Source: Caenorhabditis remanei | Lineage: Eukaryota; Nematoda; Chromadorea; Rhabditida; Rhabditidae | DNA: 64,000 nt | Direction of reading: 5' to 3' | NCBI RefSeq assembly: GCF_010183535.1 | Contig: NC_071330.1 | Location: 11,575,717-11,639,716, forward strand | Part shown: piece by piece, positions 43,901-56,343 of the stretch | How the letters are laid out: each line of letters starts with the position of its first letter | Numbering within the stretch: the first letter of the stretch is position 1 | Made by a program: the position numbers and the translations under genes | The notes under the pieces: generated by a model | Told to the model about the DNA's origin: nothing | Databases searched by the model: none | What the model saw: the letters and a program-made list of their open reading frames with translations, nothing else

Positions 43901-45513
43901 AATTTAAGTTTTATTTGAAATTACTCATATAATCTGAAACTTGCTAAAGCTTCAGGAGTTGTTCGAAATTGCTACCTCTCAAAAATAGAAAAGCTTACGA
44001 TGATCTATTAAAAATTGCTAGAGTTTTAGCAACAATTAGAAATAACTAAAGCAAAGGCTTACTCTGACACCAGGAAGACATCATCTGGGTGGAAGGGGGG
44101 AGGAGGCGGCGGCCCATTTTCTTTCGAGGAGTCTTTTTGTCTGAAAAGGGAGAGCCATCATGATTAAAGAACATTTCAAAAAATAACGTTTGTGTTTACA
44201 AGGTGAGAAACCTATTTGGTTTTTAGAAAAATATTTTTCAGAATCAAAAGACCTACTTTTTATGAGCGTTTGCTTTTTTGCTCTTCCTTTTAGGCGGTGG
44301 TTGGGGGATGATGGCGCTGAAGAATATTAGTTTGTCGATAAATTAAATACTCATGGGAGACTTACGCTGCTGGCTGCAGACCCAACTGTACAACAGGGAG
44401 TGGAGTTGTTGGTCCTGCCTTCTTCCGCCTGGAAAAAATTGTTTGAAAGTCAAAGAAAATGATTAAATTGACTTACCATTTCAAATTGCGGACGTAGTTG
44501 GGCCCCCTTGGGCGTCCCGGCTTCCTGAAAAAAACAAAATTTATTATTGTTTCAAAAAGAGCATTCAATTTGTACAGAAAAGGAGTTATAACGTCTACTG
44601 ATCTACACCTATATATTTATAATATATACCTATATATTTATAATGAACAGTATTCTAAGTCACTCTTGCTTAAAACGGGCACAGCTGAGATGATACTAAT
44701 ACAAGACATACCCAGGCGCGAGAGCTGGAGCTCTTGACTGCTGGGCCAACTGAGCAACAGCAACTTGAGAAGCCGCTTGCTTTGCTGCTTCTCGACGTCG
44801 TCTGGAAAAATAGTTAGAAAAGTCGAACGGAATTCTTAAATTGACTTACCTATCCATCAAATTTTTGAAGTAGTCAGGCCCCCTTTTGCGTCCCGGCTTT
44901 CTGAAAAAACGAAAATAATTATTGTTTCGAAAAGAGCATTCCATTTGTATAGAAAAAGAGTATTCTAACCAAAAAAACAGCTAGTTTAAACTGAAACACA
45001 TCGGAAAAATGTGAGAAAACAGCGAAACCTACTTTTTTCGAGCCTGTGGCGCCTGTGGGCTTGTGGCTGGGAGTGGCTGGAGGACGGGGACGCTGCAAAA
45101 TACAAGTTTTCGTTCAGTTCTACACTAATGCAAGACATACATTGGGGTGGGAGCTGGAGCAGCGGGCTGCTGAGCCAGCTGGGCATCAGCCTGTTGGGCC
45201 AGTCGCTCGGCCTTCTTTTTTCTGAAAAATAACTTGAAAATCGAAAAGAATTGTAAAATTGGCTTACCGGTATTTCATATTTATATAAAATCCTGGTCCT
45301 CTCTTGGGACCCGGTCTCCTGAAAATAAAAAAAATAGTTCTAGGTACAGCTGAGGATCTTCTTCTCAATTTATGAAAATGACTTACCCATTTTTCCGACG
45401 ATATTTTTTCTTCTTTTCCTTGGGAACGCTGAAATAAAATGAAAATCATCAGAAAATCCGTATTCGAACACTTACGTCGTGGGCTTCTTTGGGAGCCGTT
45501 CTCGAAGATCCAT
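40965..45513 (-). CDS. JmjC-domain histone demethylase-like protein with AT-hook-like modules
   Basis: About 20 minus-strand exons give roughly 1,000 residues. Order: a basic N-terminus; three modules with AT-hook-like cores (PGPKRGP, PGRKRGP, PGRPRGP), each encoded on its own small exon and interleaved with Ala/Gln/Pro-rich exons; a Pro-rich linker; one long exon (about 42832-43773) rich in Ser/Pro/Asp with degenerate repeats; then a JmjC region of KDM2/KDM7 type. This contains GHDFEEKLDGL, NSYTRGTEKMQL and a charged coiled-coil insertion. The iron ligands HVD (42060-42080) and H in IPAGYIHAVYTP (near 41803) and the 2-oxoglutarate contacts SYTD and GRK are all present, so activity is plausible. 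I see no PHD or CXXC finger. It is inferred to be a nuclear lysine demethylase. The start follows a TTTTTTTCCAG acceptor by about 38 bases. Confidence 0.85.
41206..41287. repeat. AAAACTACAGTA / CTTTTCTGAAAGC repeat copy in JmjC gene intron
   Basis: It shares CTGCAATGAAAACTACAGTA, TATGCTGTAGTTTCAT and TATACTTTTCTGAAAGC blocks with the palindrome at 15704-15860. It lies in the last intron of the JmjC gene. Confidence 0.65.
43170..43770 (-). repeat. Coding degenerate tandem repeat (SPxxADPP..VxDR) in the JmjC gene
   Basis: Within the long exon, units of about 20-22 codons recur: DRAGSPDRADPPVAVDD, DRARSPAAADLPIDVED, DREGSPSSAAPPTAFVD, DRDVSPNAADPPIVD, with weaker units further on (near 43180-43270). 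At DNA level a GGAGGATCAGCTG/GATCCTCGACAGC block recurs. It is an acidic disordered linker between the AT-hook-like and JmjC parts. Confidence 0.75.
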
Positions 45514-48022
45514 TGATTGCGTTGATGGCGAGAAGAGGAGAGCAATCAAATCTGGAAAAAAAGAGAAATTTTAGAGGGGAATAAGAAAGATCAATAGAAG
45601 TTGGAAAAAAGAAAAAAGTTGAGGTGAAAGATATAAGAAATAGTAGATTGTGGGACATACACTATCAATCGATAAGATTTGGTGTTGATAGGGGGAGTAA
45701 ATTGAGTCTGCAGTCAGAATAGTAACTTATGAAGTTAATTGTTCAATGCACCTTATTAGAATTGGAAAAATACGTCAACATGAATCATTAATAATTAAAA
45801 GAATCTGCTGACCCTAAACCTCTCATCAAGGAATTCCTACCGTTCATTTTATGCAGAGTACAAAAACGGCGGAGACAAATCAATTGAGCAAACAAAAAGG
45901 CGTAAACGACAGTAATTGAGTTTGACCCCGGTTGTAAATCAAAAGAAACAGATGCGGGAATAGCGGTCTGACGTTGATCACACTAATCCGTTGCCTTCAT
46001 CTTCCCCACTAAAATTACGCAACGGTTGCGTAAAGGACCCATGAATAGTAGAGAAGGAGTCATCATACGCAACCAAGAGATTGAAGTAACAAGTGTAATG
46101 AGGAAAAGTATGGAAGAGACATGATGAAGTTGATGTCTAGACAGAGAGACTTTCGAAAATGTCTGATTGAATAAAGTCTCAATTAGCATATGTGACCTCC
46201 AAACTGTGTGTTTTCTTATACAATGACATGTTTATGGTGATTATTTTGGAAATATTTTGGATACGAATCCAGGTTTCAGTACAAAAATTTGAACTTTTTT
46301 GAATTTTTTTTTGATTTTCGCAAACAAGTCAAGTTGTCGACAATGTTTTTAAATATCGATAAAAACTCAAACGTACGAGAGATTTTTGATAAAAATTTAT
46401 AAAAAATTTCGAAAAAAAAACAACTGTTCGCACTTTTTGAACCCGGGCCAAGATTTTGCAAGTCTGATTTGGATTTGAAAAATAAGGTTAAAAAAACAAT
46501 GTTTACAAAAGTTTTGTATGACGTGGCATCGGCGCTAGTGATGATAATTTTTACTTGAGACCAATAACGGCTATAAGCCTAATGTAGTATAAGATTCAAA
46601 TTACCACTCAGTCTAGACTCCGCCCCTTCACATCAGTTTCCCAGGAGTCAGAGATTAGCCTGATATGTGTAAATGTGTGTTGTCCCGCATTCTCTTTTTT
46701 CAAACTTTTAGTCTCGTTTTCTTTATTCGAGCGTAAATGTCTTCTTTTTCAACTTTCTTTTTGGGAGAGAAGGAGAGTGCAACCAAATAATATTGTTTTC
46801 GCTGTCAGAAAATGTTTTGAGGTTATCCATTTGAAACCTATTTTTCAATTGAATGCAAAAATGTTGATTTCCCGAAAGTTGGCCTAAAATCATCTAAAAT
46901 TACAGTGGTTCAAAAAATCTCGGCAACGAGCTAAGTTGTTTTAAAGAAAACCTCAATTTAATTTTGTGTTACTCTCTCAGCAATTCTCTAGAGAAAACCG
47001 CAATTTTCTAGAGAGAACCAAGAGAACGACTCTCTCAAAAACGACTAAAAAGACCACCCAGTAGTAGTTGTCTTCCCTTGTTTTAGTTTTAGATATGCTT
47101 CGGTAGCTCTCTTCTGACAGAAGTTTTAAATTAGACGGATGAGAAGCTGCAAACATTTCGAAAAGTTTATTTGAATTTTGTGCTGAAAAAATAACTAGAT
47201 ACCGGAAGCTAACTTGTTATTTTGCTATGTACCTTTAAATTAGTGGTAGTAAATTTTGAGAACTACCAGATATAATTGCTTATACATATTCGAAAGTTCT
47301 TTTTGTGCTGAATCCAAACATTTGTTTGTTTTCACAAAGTTCCATCAAAAAACAAAATAGTTGGAGCAGTTTGAAGTAACTTGGCAGTGTGCCAAAACCT
47401 TCGTGACTTTGAACGATGATTACTGTAGCTCTTGGTTTACCAAAATATGATTGCTCACATTAGCTCTTTTTTGATGAATTCGAAAATTTTTAACTCACAA
47501 AAAAAAAGAAAGTTACGGTAGCTCAGAGATACAAACTGTAGGCTACTCGAGGCCCAATAAAAAAGTAAAAGTGTCAAATTACCGGAAACTGTCCCACCGA
47601 GAAGTTCGACAAGCCGGACACCCATTCTCCAAACCCCGCCCCCTCGACGCCAAGTAGGGAGGAGCCTCCACCCGCCGGCAACACTGCATTCGGCAGCCCG
47701 GTGTCTTTTGTCCTTCTCTCTTTTGCTTTCCTTCTTGATGCCTTCTTTTTCGGTTCGAATGTAATAAACTGTGCGAGCCGAGTCGTACCGATAGTGCCAC
47801 CCTCCGTGAACACGCGTGCCGCACTTTCACTTTTTTTTTTGGAATCGGAGTAGACGCAGACTGATGGTGAAGAGTGATCGATTGACATCTCTCTTTTTTC
47901 CTCTCTTCTCGCTAGAAAGTGTATTTCCCTTTGACCTCTAATGCTCTCTTATTTTTTCTTTATCACCGTAACCCTTTTCCAGGTGTCTTCGACCACCCAT
48001 TCATTCGTCTACCGTACTCACC
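45514..48022. other. 2.5-kb divergent intergenic region with a GC-rich patch
   Basis: Between the minus-strand JmjC gene and the plus-strand disordered-protein gene. It is mostly AT-rich and repeat-like. A GC-rich patch at 47590-47720 stands out and is covered by a minus-strand frame (47581-47888) that could end at a donor at 47580. I cannot find further exons, so I describe it as a possible promoter CpG-like patch or unconfirmed exon. Confidence 0.45.
47581..47888 (-). CDS. Unconfirmed minus-strand exon in GC-rich patch
   Basis: An open frame of about 102 codons starts with ATG at 47888 and could splice at TTCCG|GTAATT (47580). The predicted peptide is Lys/Arg-rich in the middle (KKKASRRKAKERR) and Gly-rich at the end. 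No family is recognised and no downstream exon was found. It may be promoter sequence of the divergent gene that is open by chance. Confidence 0.2.
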
Positions 48023-51000
48023 ATGTCCAATCATCAAGGAGAATCTTCGTCCCAAAGTGAGTTTTAAAGTTTACAAAAGTGGAACTACCGTAACCCAGGC
48101 TAGGCACTCATTTCAAATTTTATTAGACTTTTCAAAAGAATTTTGGAAAAATACAGTAGCCAGTCAAAACTAAATGCTTTTCAGACGGGAATCTGGAAAA
48201 AGAGGTCAGTGAACTGCGTATTGAGGTGGCGCAATTGAGAGAAGCGCTGAGAAGTCGAACGACTTCTGGAACGTCGACTCCAGCTCCCCCCACACAAACC
48301 AGCAGCACCAATGCCAAACCTGGTAAGTTGTTTCAAGTTGATTTTTGAAATCTTAGTCACTAAAATCACATATAATTGTAGCACATTTCATGTAGTTTTC
48401 GGAAAAAATATGAAACGTATTTTTCCAAAAACAATTCGAAACTGTTTTTCGAACTTGAGAACATGCTAAAAACAGATTATAATTGTTTTCACAAAAACCA
48501 TTTCAGTTTCGGAAAAAAATTTCGTGTGGCTACCTTTATCAAAAAAAAAGAGTTTTGAAGAGCAGTAGTTATTTTTGATTTGTTTTGTTCTTTTGAGTCT
48601 TGCTGCTTTGTTTCAGAAGTAGTTATGAGAAATTGAATTTCCACCACATGAGAAAACTTGGAATTTTTGAACGATAGGATGCAACTATAGTGCTATTTCA
48701 TGACCAAAAAATGATTTTTATACATATTTTCCAAAAATTACATGAAATTTGCCACAATTATAGATGTAAAGCCTATTTTTTGAGGCAGAACGGTAAAATA
48801 ATCAAAAAATTATGAACTATTTTCTCGAAAAATTGCATTTTTTGAAAAATCTCACTTTTCAAAATACATTCCTTGTCTGAGTTTATTGCCCTGAAAAATA
48901 CCAGTTCTCTTTCAGCTGGGAAATTGTCGAGAAGTGCAAAACGTCGCCTGAAAAAGCAACGTAAGAGAGAGGAGGCTTCTAAAATGGAAAAGAATGGAGA
49001 GAGACAAGGAGGAAACCAGAACAATCGGAGGAGTGTGGCCATGGACCGTGGCCAAGGTCCTTCATCGAGCCGAAACGATTTTGAATATTCCCATGAATCC
49101 TATCGGGATTCCAGAAGAAATCTAGAATGGCACGGACCAAGGGATCAAGACCACTATCCCACTGAGCCCACATTTCATGGAGCTCTGTCGACGAGCAGAT
49201 CAGAAACGTATTATGAGTTTGGACATAATGCAAATCGGGAGAATTGGTGGAATGACTCAAGATACCGTCATGAATCAACTCCTCCCAGAAATAACAATGG
49301 GTACAATCGAGGAGATTATCAGGATTCCAGAAGAAGCGAAGGAGTGAGGAACAACTACCAGGATCGTTCTTCTCAAGAACACGGGAGACCATATCAATTC
49401 AGAGATGGTTACAATGGAAATCATGAATACTCAAGAGAGGAATCGAGATATTGCTACGATCCAAGAGAGCAAGGTGAGACTTTTCAAATTGCTTCATTCT
49501 AATCAGTCTTATATTTTCAGACTCCAGAAGAAATCATCCCAGAAAGGAAGAATCATCACCACTTCGAAACAGCGATCGGAATCCTTATCAAGATTCCAGG
49601 AATGGCTATGGATCTCGCCTGTCGTACCAAGAACCCCAAAATCCCAGAAATTTTGAAAATGAAGGTGAGTTTTATTAGAATTTGGTTAAGGTAAGCGTCT
49701 GTTCGAAGCTATTTATGCTCAGAAAGCTTACAGTTCCATTTTTCCAGTCAAATATATTTGTGTTTCAGCTCCACAATCATCAGGAAGTTCGAGTTCGAGA
49801 TGGGGTTCACAACAGAGCCACCAACATAATCGTCCTCCGACACAATATGGCAGGAGGCAAGACACTTATCAGGAGCCACTCGACTCGAGATATTCCGAAA
49901 ATTCCAGAAGTTTCCAAGAACCATATGAAGGATATCACCAGGAGTACCAGCCTTCGAATCCATACCGTCCTGGAAGTTCATCACAATTTGATTCAATTCA
50001 AACTGGAGGCCGATTTGATGGAAACCAGGCCCCCTCGAGAACCGGGTCAAGCCGTCGCCAAAGTCCCCCACGACCGAGGAACGATGGAAGATACTCCTTT
50101 GAGAGCAGCCGACCCTCAAATCGAGATCAACCTGGGACTTCAACATCAGGTTACGACAATTTCGACTCAATTCAAATTGGATGCCGATTTGATGGAGCCT
50201 CCTCGAGAACCGTGAGAACTCGTCGAAAAAGTCCACCTCGCCAGAGGAACGATCGAAGATTTGAAAATGAACTCGGTCCCTCTCGCTGTCAGATTGAGGC
50301 GTTGAGAAATGTACCAGGACCATCCACACCTTCTCAACGCCCTTCTAACTCCAATCTTCAGAAAGAGAACTCTGGTTCCTGGGATTCGCTGGACGAGATC
50401 AAAGGAACAAGGATTGAAAGGCAAAGTGAGTTTTTCTAGCTTATTGATATCAAAAAATTGATTTTGTTTCAGATCCTGATCGCCAAGTCGAACACCGGGA
50501 GAGTCAACCTCTCCGTCAATCTCCACATACTGAACCGAGACGCAGAGAACAGAGAGCTCAGAACCCGCCACCCGTCCAAATAAATCGTGGATTCGGATTC
50601 GGATTCCCTCCACTCGATTTTTCGGAGTCCAGTGACGGTCCAAGCACTTCCGAACAACGTCCGGCACCCCGCTACTATGCAAACCAAGAATGGGGGCAAG
50701 AGCCATCAGGAGAACCTCAATCCCTGTCGGATTCTACAAGTCCGCCATCTGATCCAACCTCACCACCGCGAAGTCACTCCAGAGACATCATCCCATCCCG
50801 CCAACGCAGTCGACAGGTTAGAACTGTTTTTGTTTTCGCTTTTTATGCCTCTGAAATTTCTTCTCCTGATATCAACGCTGCTTCTTCTATTATCATCTTC
50901 CTTTTTCCAAAAAAAACCGTTAAAAGTCAACTTTTTTTGAAAATCGCGCCTTTTTTCCCGTGAGAGCAAAAGCGTGACACACCTTCAAAAATATCTCACG

Positions 51001-54000
51001 TTCACTATAGGTGGTAGAGGACAGATGAAAGAAGGAGAGAGCGGAAGGGCGGCTGTTGTGAAAGAGCGGGGTTTTCTCTCACGGTGGTCTCCATTGGCGG
51101 TTGGAACATGGAGGTCTATGGGTTGTGATTCAAAAATGTGTTTAGTTGAGTTATTCCCGTGGTCTCTCTTTTATCAGTACTCCAAGGGGAACAAGCATTT
51201 CGTCGAAGCGTCACGGAGGCGCCAGAGATAAAAATTCAAATCATAAGCCCATGTTCTAAGTTCAAAATAACTAAGCGGCTTGATACGATCGAGGTCATCA
51301 CCACTACCATTTCTTCGTTCACGAAAAAATGAAAACATTTCTCTCTCTCCCCTATCTGTTACACAAAGAGAAACATAACTTTGTTCGTCAAGGATTCTAG
51401 AGATAACGTAGGAGTTAGAGACGCAGAGAGAATTTGAAAAAAGAAAGAATACGAGTGATTACACTTTGGTGTTGAAAACGTTCATACCTGACGAGGGGTT
51501 TGGAGGAAAGCACTATTGGACAAGGGTATGATTTCCAGAATTATCAAGCTAAAGTTCTATAACGACGCAGTTCTCAATCAGTGTTCCATTATAAACAAAA
51601 ATAAACGAAGATCTTAGTATCCCCTCGCTGAGAGCTTTCCAGAAACTATACTCATCTCTACTTTTGACAAATGTTAAGCCTTCCCAATAAAACTCCCAAA
51701 CGAGGTAACCACCACCAACATGTGTAGATGTACCCAATAGATAGACTCACCTCTTTTCCCCATTCTTCTCGAAAGTCATAAAGTAAATCAAAAACGGAAA
51801 ATGGGTTTTTCGAGGAGAGAAATGATATAAAAATTGTGAGGGAATTGAGTTTCTTTGCCACTTTTTTTGTTGTTATCAGTATCAGAAGTAGCCCACTCTT
51901 TCCATCTTTTCTCTGTTATTATCATTTCAACTGGAGGTCGAATGCAGTCGGGGGAGAAGTGGAGAGGGAGAGACATAGTTCAAATGTGCGTGTGTGTTCA
52001 ATGGAAAAAGTGAGAAAGACATATGGTGTTTCTGTTGGAGAGAAAGGGGATTGAATCGTTTTTTTCTTGTGATGGAGAAGAAGAGATTTTTTGGAAAAGG
52101 AAGAGGGGCTCTAGAGATTAGTATGTTAATTGGGTACTTTCGGTCTAAAATAATTTGGAGGTATTCTTGGTTTTCCAATCAGAAATTATAAATTAGTTTG
52201 TTTTTTAAAAACCTTTTAGTTAAAATACTTGAAATATGTACTGATTGACAATAACACGCGTTTTGAATTTTTGCTGAAAATTGACCAATTTTAAGAGTTG
52301 AATCCAGATACTTAACAATTTTCAAAAATATACGTTCCCTGTTGTTCCAGTCTAGAACTTTGTTTTTGTAGTTAAGAACAATTCAGAAAAAACTTTCCCT
52401 AGTCAGGTACACCCGATTGAAGTTACGGAGGTCGTTGTCACAGAGTGTTGCTACTTTCACAGATCATATCTCCCTAGTCTGTACAAAAAGGTAATCGAAA
52501 TTTAACTAACTTTGGTGCTAGGAGACACGGTCAAATATCACTAATTTTCGAGTTCCAACCACCACAAAACCGACTTCTCTCATTCAGTATTCCAAAAGCT
52601 TTTTCCATTTCTCTATCAAAAATTTTGAGCATACTGGCTTACCTTCCGACATTTTCGAAACGAAAGGATTATATCCTTTAATCCGAGTCCAGATATGACT
52701 TCCTCCCCCTATCTCGTTCCCTTCATTTTCCAATAATACGTGCCTATTGGAATATGCTGGCTCCCGGTTAAATTTAAATTACTGGTTTTGCTCAGACTTG
52801 GATTGGAACTGGAGTTAATGAGAGGGTGGCGCCGACTTAATTGTGCTCCAGTTGTGCTCCAATAAGGAGACAGGTGGAGGGATTTCAATTTGTATCCTAT
52901 TTTTCAAAACATCCAGGACCTCTAGGGTCGGGACTTGCTTTGCAAATTCGTATGTTTCCGGCTGACCTCTGATATACGAGAAATGAGCACTCTGCAAGTT
53001 TTGCAAAAGGTCATTTCTCTCCTTCGTTTTTCTTTTGCATTACTCCATCAAATGAAGAAAAAGAGCCTCGTAGACACGGAGGCAAGAGATGCTCATAGAG
53101 AGAGTGGTATCACATTACATCTGTGGTTGTCTCTATGCTCCCCCATTAGAACAGATTAGAAAAATATTGGATGAAAGAAAGACGAGGGGTCACTTCTCTT
53201 CTTTTTTATTATTTTAGAGGGGAATGTTCTTTTGGAAGGGTAAAGAGAGGCCAGAAGAAGATATGGGGAGGTTTGTGAGGTAAGGGAATGTAGGGGTGTT
53301 TTGAAATTTGGTGGGGAAATGGATGGAATTGAAGCCTACATTATTGTAATTAATCATTTTGAGGTACAAGTCGGATTTTTAGAATTATGAGTGGAAGAAG
53401 TGATAGTTACTATTAATAAATCTGCAAAATGGTTTTCTGGAAGATTTCTGTGGGGAAAAGTTCCAATGAGTTAAAAAGTTAGATACCTTTATCATGTGAA
53501 CAGATTTACTTATTATTTGAAAAATATAGTCAAAACCCAAAAAACGAAGAACTAGCCAAGAATTGAGATTTTATTGCTCAATCAGCAGATTTCGAGAGTT
53601 TGTCACGAGCTCAAAGTTTGTTAAAACATCTCAGTTTTTGTCGACAAAACAGTACCAGATGGGAGATATCGCACAGAAAAATTGTTGGATTCAGTAATAG
53701 AGATCTGGGGATTTTTGGGTACAAGATATATGAATTGAAAACAAAAACGAAACAGTTTTGACTTCGTGATTCCCTTTCAGAATTTAAAAGTTCCAATTTC
53801 ATAATGAGACACTCGATGTCTGGTCTTCTTTTTTACACAATTCTTCTAAGTAAGCCTCATAGTCAGTTGAAAAAATATTACATGAAATTTGATGAATTAT
53901 ACCGGTTGTACACTCTGTCCTCTCAATACTTTTTTCCTAGAATTTCATTTTTGTTCTATTCTAGATATTCGAAGAAAGTCGTAACGTATCTACATCCTAC

Positions 54001-55556
54001 TAATTAATAAGGACTAGTAAAAGCACACTGACTTGTTTCATCTTTCATTCCGAGTGTTACTTACATGTTCTTTTCTCATTCATGAGAGTTAAAACTAAAA
54101 AGTAAACCAGAAAATGGAGAAAGTGTCGATCTAGTCTATCTTCTGGTTCCATTGTCTACCCGTTTATTTTTGTTTCATCTCCCGGTGTCCCATTAATTTT
54201 CCTTCTCCACACAAAAAGGAGAACACTCATGAATTTGCATTTCTTCTCCTTTCTTTCCTTCGTTTTTAATTTATTCCTCCTTTAATGCAATCCATCTTAC
54301 TAGTGACTGTTCTTTTTCTGATATTTTTGCATCTATTGAATTTCCATCTATTCTTGAAGATTGATTTCTCATCTTTTCAGTAGGAAAAGTCTTTTAAGGA
54401 ATTAGTTTGCCGATTTTTCAGACTGATCTTTTATTTTCTTGATAGGTGGTCTGTTCCGGTTTTTGTACTCTTTTTTTGTTTCAGAGATCCTCACGACGGC
54501 CTGCTCCAGTTCCCCACGGATGGGATGTTCCATTTCCCAGACCAGGCCAAGAACAATATTTGGTGGATGGAGAAGAAGAGCAGCCAGTGGAAGTTGAGGA
54601 GAAGCCAGAACCGGTAGGAATAAGGGAAACTTGAGAAAAAAGGTAGAAGTATCCAAATAGCTTCGGAGTCAAATGAAATCGGCTAACTTGAAAAGCTTGC
54701 CGCGAGTCCACAAATAGTTCAATCGCTTTAATTTTGTGGTATGTTATAGAAATAATCTAGATCTTTATTTAAGTAGTTGACAAATTTTTTGTCGGAACCC
54801 TTCCCAAACAGTTGTAGATCATGGAAATGGGGGTACCATGTCAACCACGCAGAAAGTACACACTGCTGCTATCCAGCTTATAGTTCTTTACGGGGAATTT
54901 GTACAAGAATGTAGTTTACTGCAAAATAAGAGATACTGGGCAATTTGACATAACATGCATAAGTTTGAATTTTTTAGAATCAGTTTTCATGCCACAGCCC
55001 GCTCTTCGTTGCGTTGCAATCGTTTTGGCGATTTCTGTTGCTTAACTCCCTAAAATTTCTCATTGAAACGTTTATTATTTCAGTTCACTGTGGTTTTTGA
55101 CCCGTTTGACGAGTGTATGCTCAGCTCGTCAAACGGAGAAGTCAAGTTCTTCGAAGACGATAAATTCTCCTGGGTCCAAACAGATTTGGACTTAATCAAG
55201 GGACACGGAGATGGGTAAGGATTCTATCTGAAATGATTTATTTTATTACTAAATTTACCTTTTTCAGAGACCTCAGAGCCCGAATCGAGCCGGTTGCCAC
55301 CCCGAGTCTGGTCCCCGGAAAAGAAGCAACATATTGTGGGTGGAGAGTGAAGGAAGTGATCGAAGTGATCCCAAGGCCTCGGACTCCGAATTCAGATGAC
55401 GACTTACCACTGCTTGATGATGCATTTTGGCGTCCAGTGGAAGTTAGTCGACCTCTGCCTCAAGTGCAACCGGCAGTTGCTCTACCGGAAACTTCTCGAC
55501 CGGAGACACCTCGAGGTGAAACGACTTCAGAGGAGGAAAGTGATGGTGAATGGTGA
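48023..55556 (+). CDS. Large intrinsically disordered protein (Arg/Ser/Tyr/Gln-rich), unknown function
   Basis: Nine exons (48023-48056, 48185-48322, 48916-49473, 49521-49664, 49769-50425, 50473-50816, 54485-54613, 55084-55214, 55268-55556) give 807 residues, all junctions in phase. A short coiled coil (NLEKEVSELRIEVAQLREAL) is followed by a basic stretch (KLSRSAKRRLKKQRKR). Some 500 residues of disordered YQDSRR/SSR/NGY-like sequence then lead to a Glu/Pro-rich C-terminus with a possible small folded segment (FTVVFDPFDECML). An internal duplication in exon 5 repeats FDSIQTGGRFDG and FDSIQIGCRFDG with following RR.SPPR.RND. The composition resembles RNA-binding or condensate proteins, but there is no recognised domain. 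The 3.7-kb intron 6 could mean two genes were joined. Confidence 0.75.
50817..54484. other. 3.7-kb intron of the disordered-protein gene
   Basis: This is far longer than the other introns of this gene. It contains purine-rich stretches (51000-51060) and many short frames, but I see no nested gene, RNA gene or clear transposon. An internal promoter for a shorter C-terminal product is possible. Confidence 0.5.
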
Positions 55557-56343
55557 GACATCGGATACTGCCTGAAGATAGTTCAAGATAGTTCGACCCT
55601 CAATTTGCCTCTCCCTCTCTTCCCGATATCTTTTTCTTTTTCATTCTCCCCATTTGGAAGGCTCTTGTTGCCAATGGTAATATTTTCCTATTCCTCCCTT
55701 CAACTTTCAAATTCTGCTTGACTCCGCCATCTAATTATTACTTCTTTCTTCTCTCTTTTTTCCTAATTTGCCTATGATTACCTGTGTTTCTTCCTCCCCC
55801 CTTGCCATTATGCCTTTCGAATTTCTGTGATTTCTTTTTGTGATTGATTTGGTTGTGATATTTTTACGGGTACATGAATAGTTTTTTTTCGAGTTTATGA
55901 GTTGTAGACAGACAGTGGCCTTTTAGAAAATAAGGGATTTTGAGGCGAGACATGTAGATCGATATGTAGAAGATTTGATGATAATTAAGTACAAAATATG
56001 TGGACATCCGGACAAACTGACACTCATCATACCAAAATTCACACTCTTGAAAATTTGGAGAAATGATCAGTTACAGACAACGACCATCTGGACACATATG
56101 TAGAACTACAGACAGATACACCAGCTTTGACATCTGGACGTAATTTGAAAAAGATTCGGTTGGAATGTTCAAAAAAAATCTCGTTTCAAATTTAGTCTTG
56201 TTATTTTATTCTGGTATCACAAGTAAATAAAATCACAAGGTTTATCAATATGCCACGAAAACGAGGGAATATTTATTGAGAGGTTTCATAAAAGGAGTGC
56301 AGTATATCAGATTTCAGATGAGAAGGAATGATATGATATGAGG
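55557..56343. other. Convergent 3' UTR region
   Basis: 3' UTRs of the disordered-protein gene and of the minus-strand SKP1-like gene. Pyrimidine-rich to about 55850, then AT-rich. Nothing else seen. Confidence 0.5.

Noticed and set aside
48979..50706. Minus-strand frames opposite the disordered-protein exons
   Set aside because: Antisense of low-complexity coding sequence; no splice continuity.
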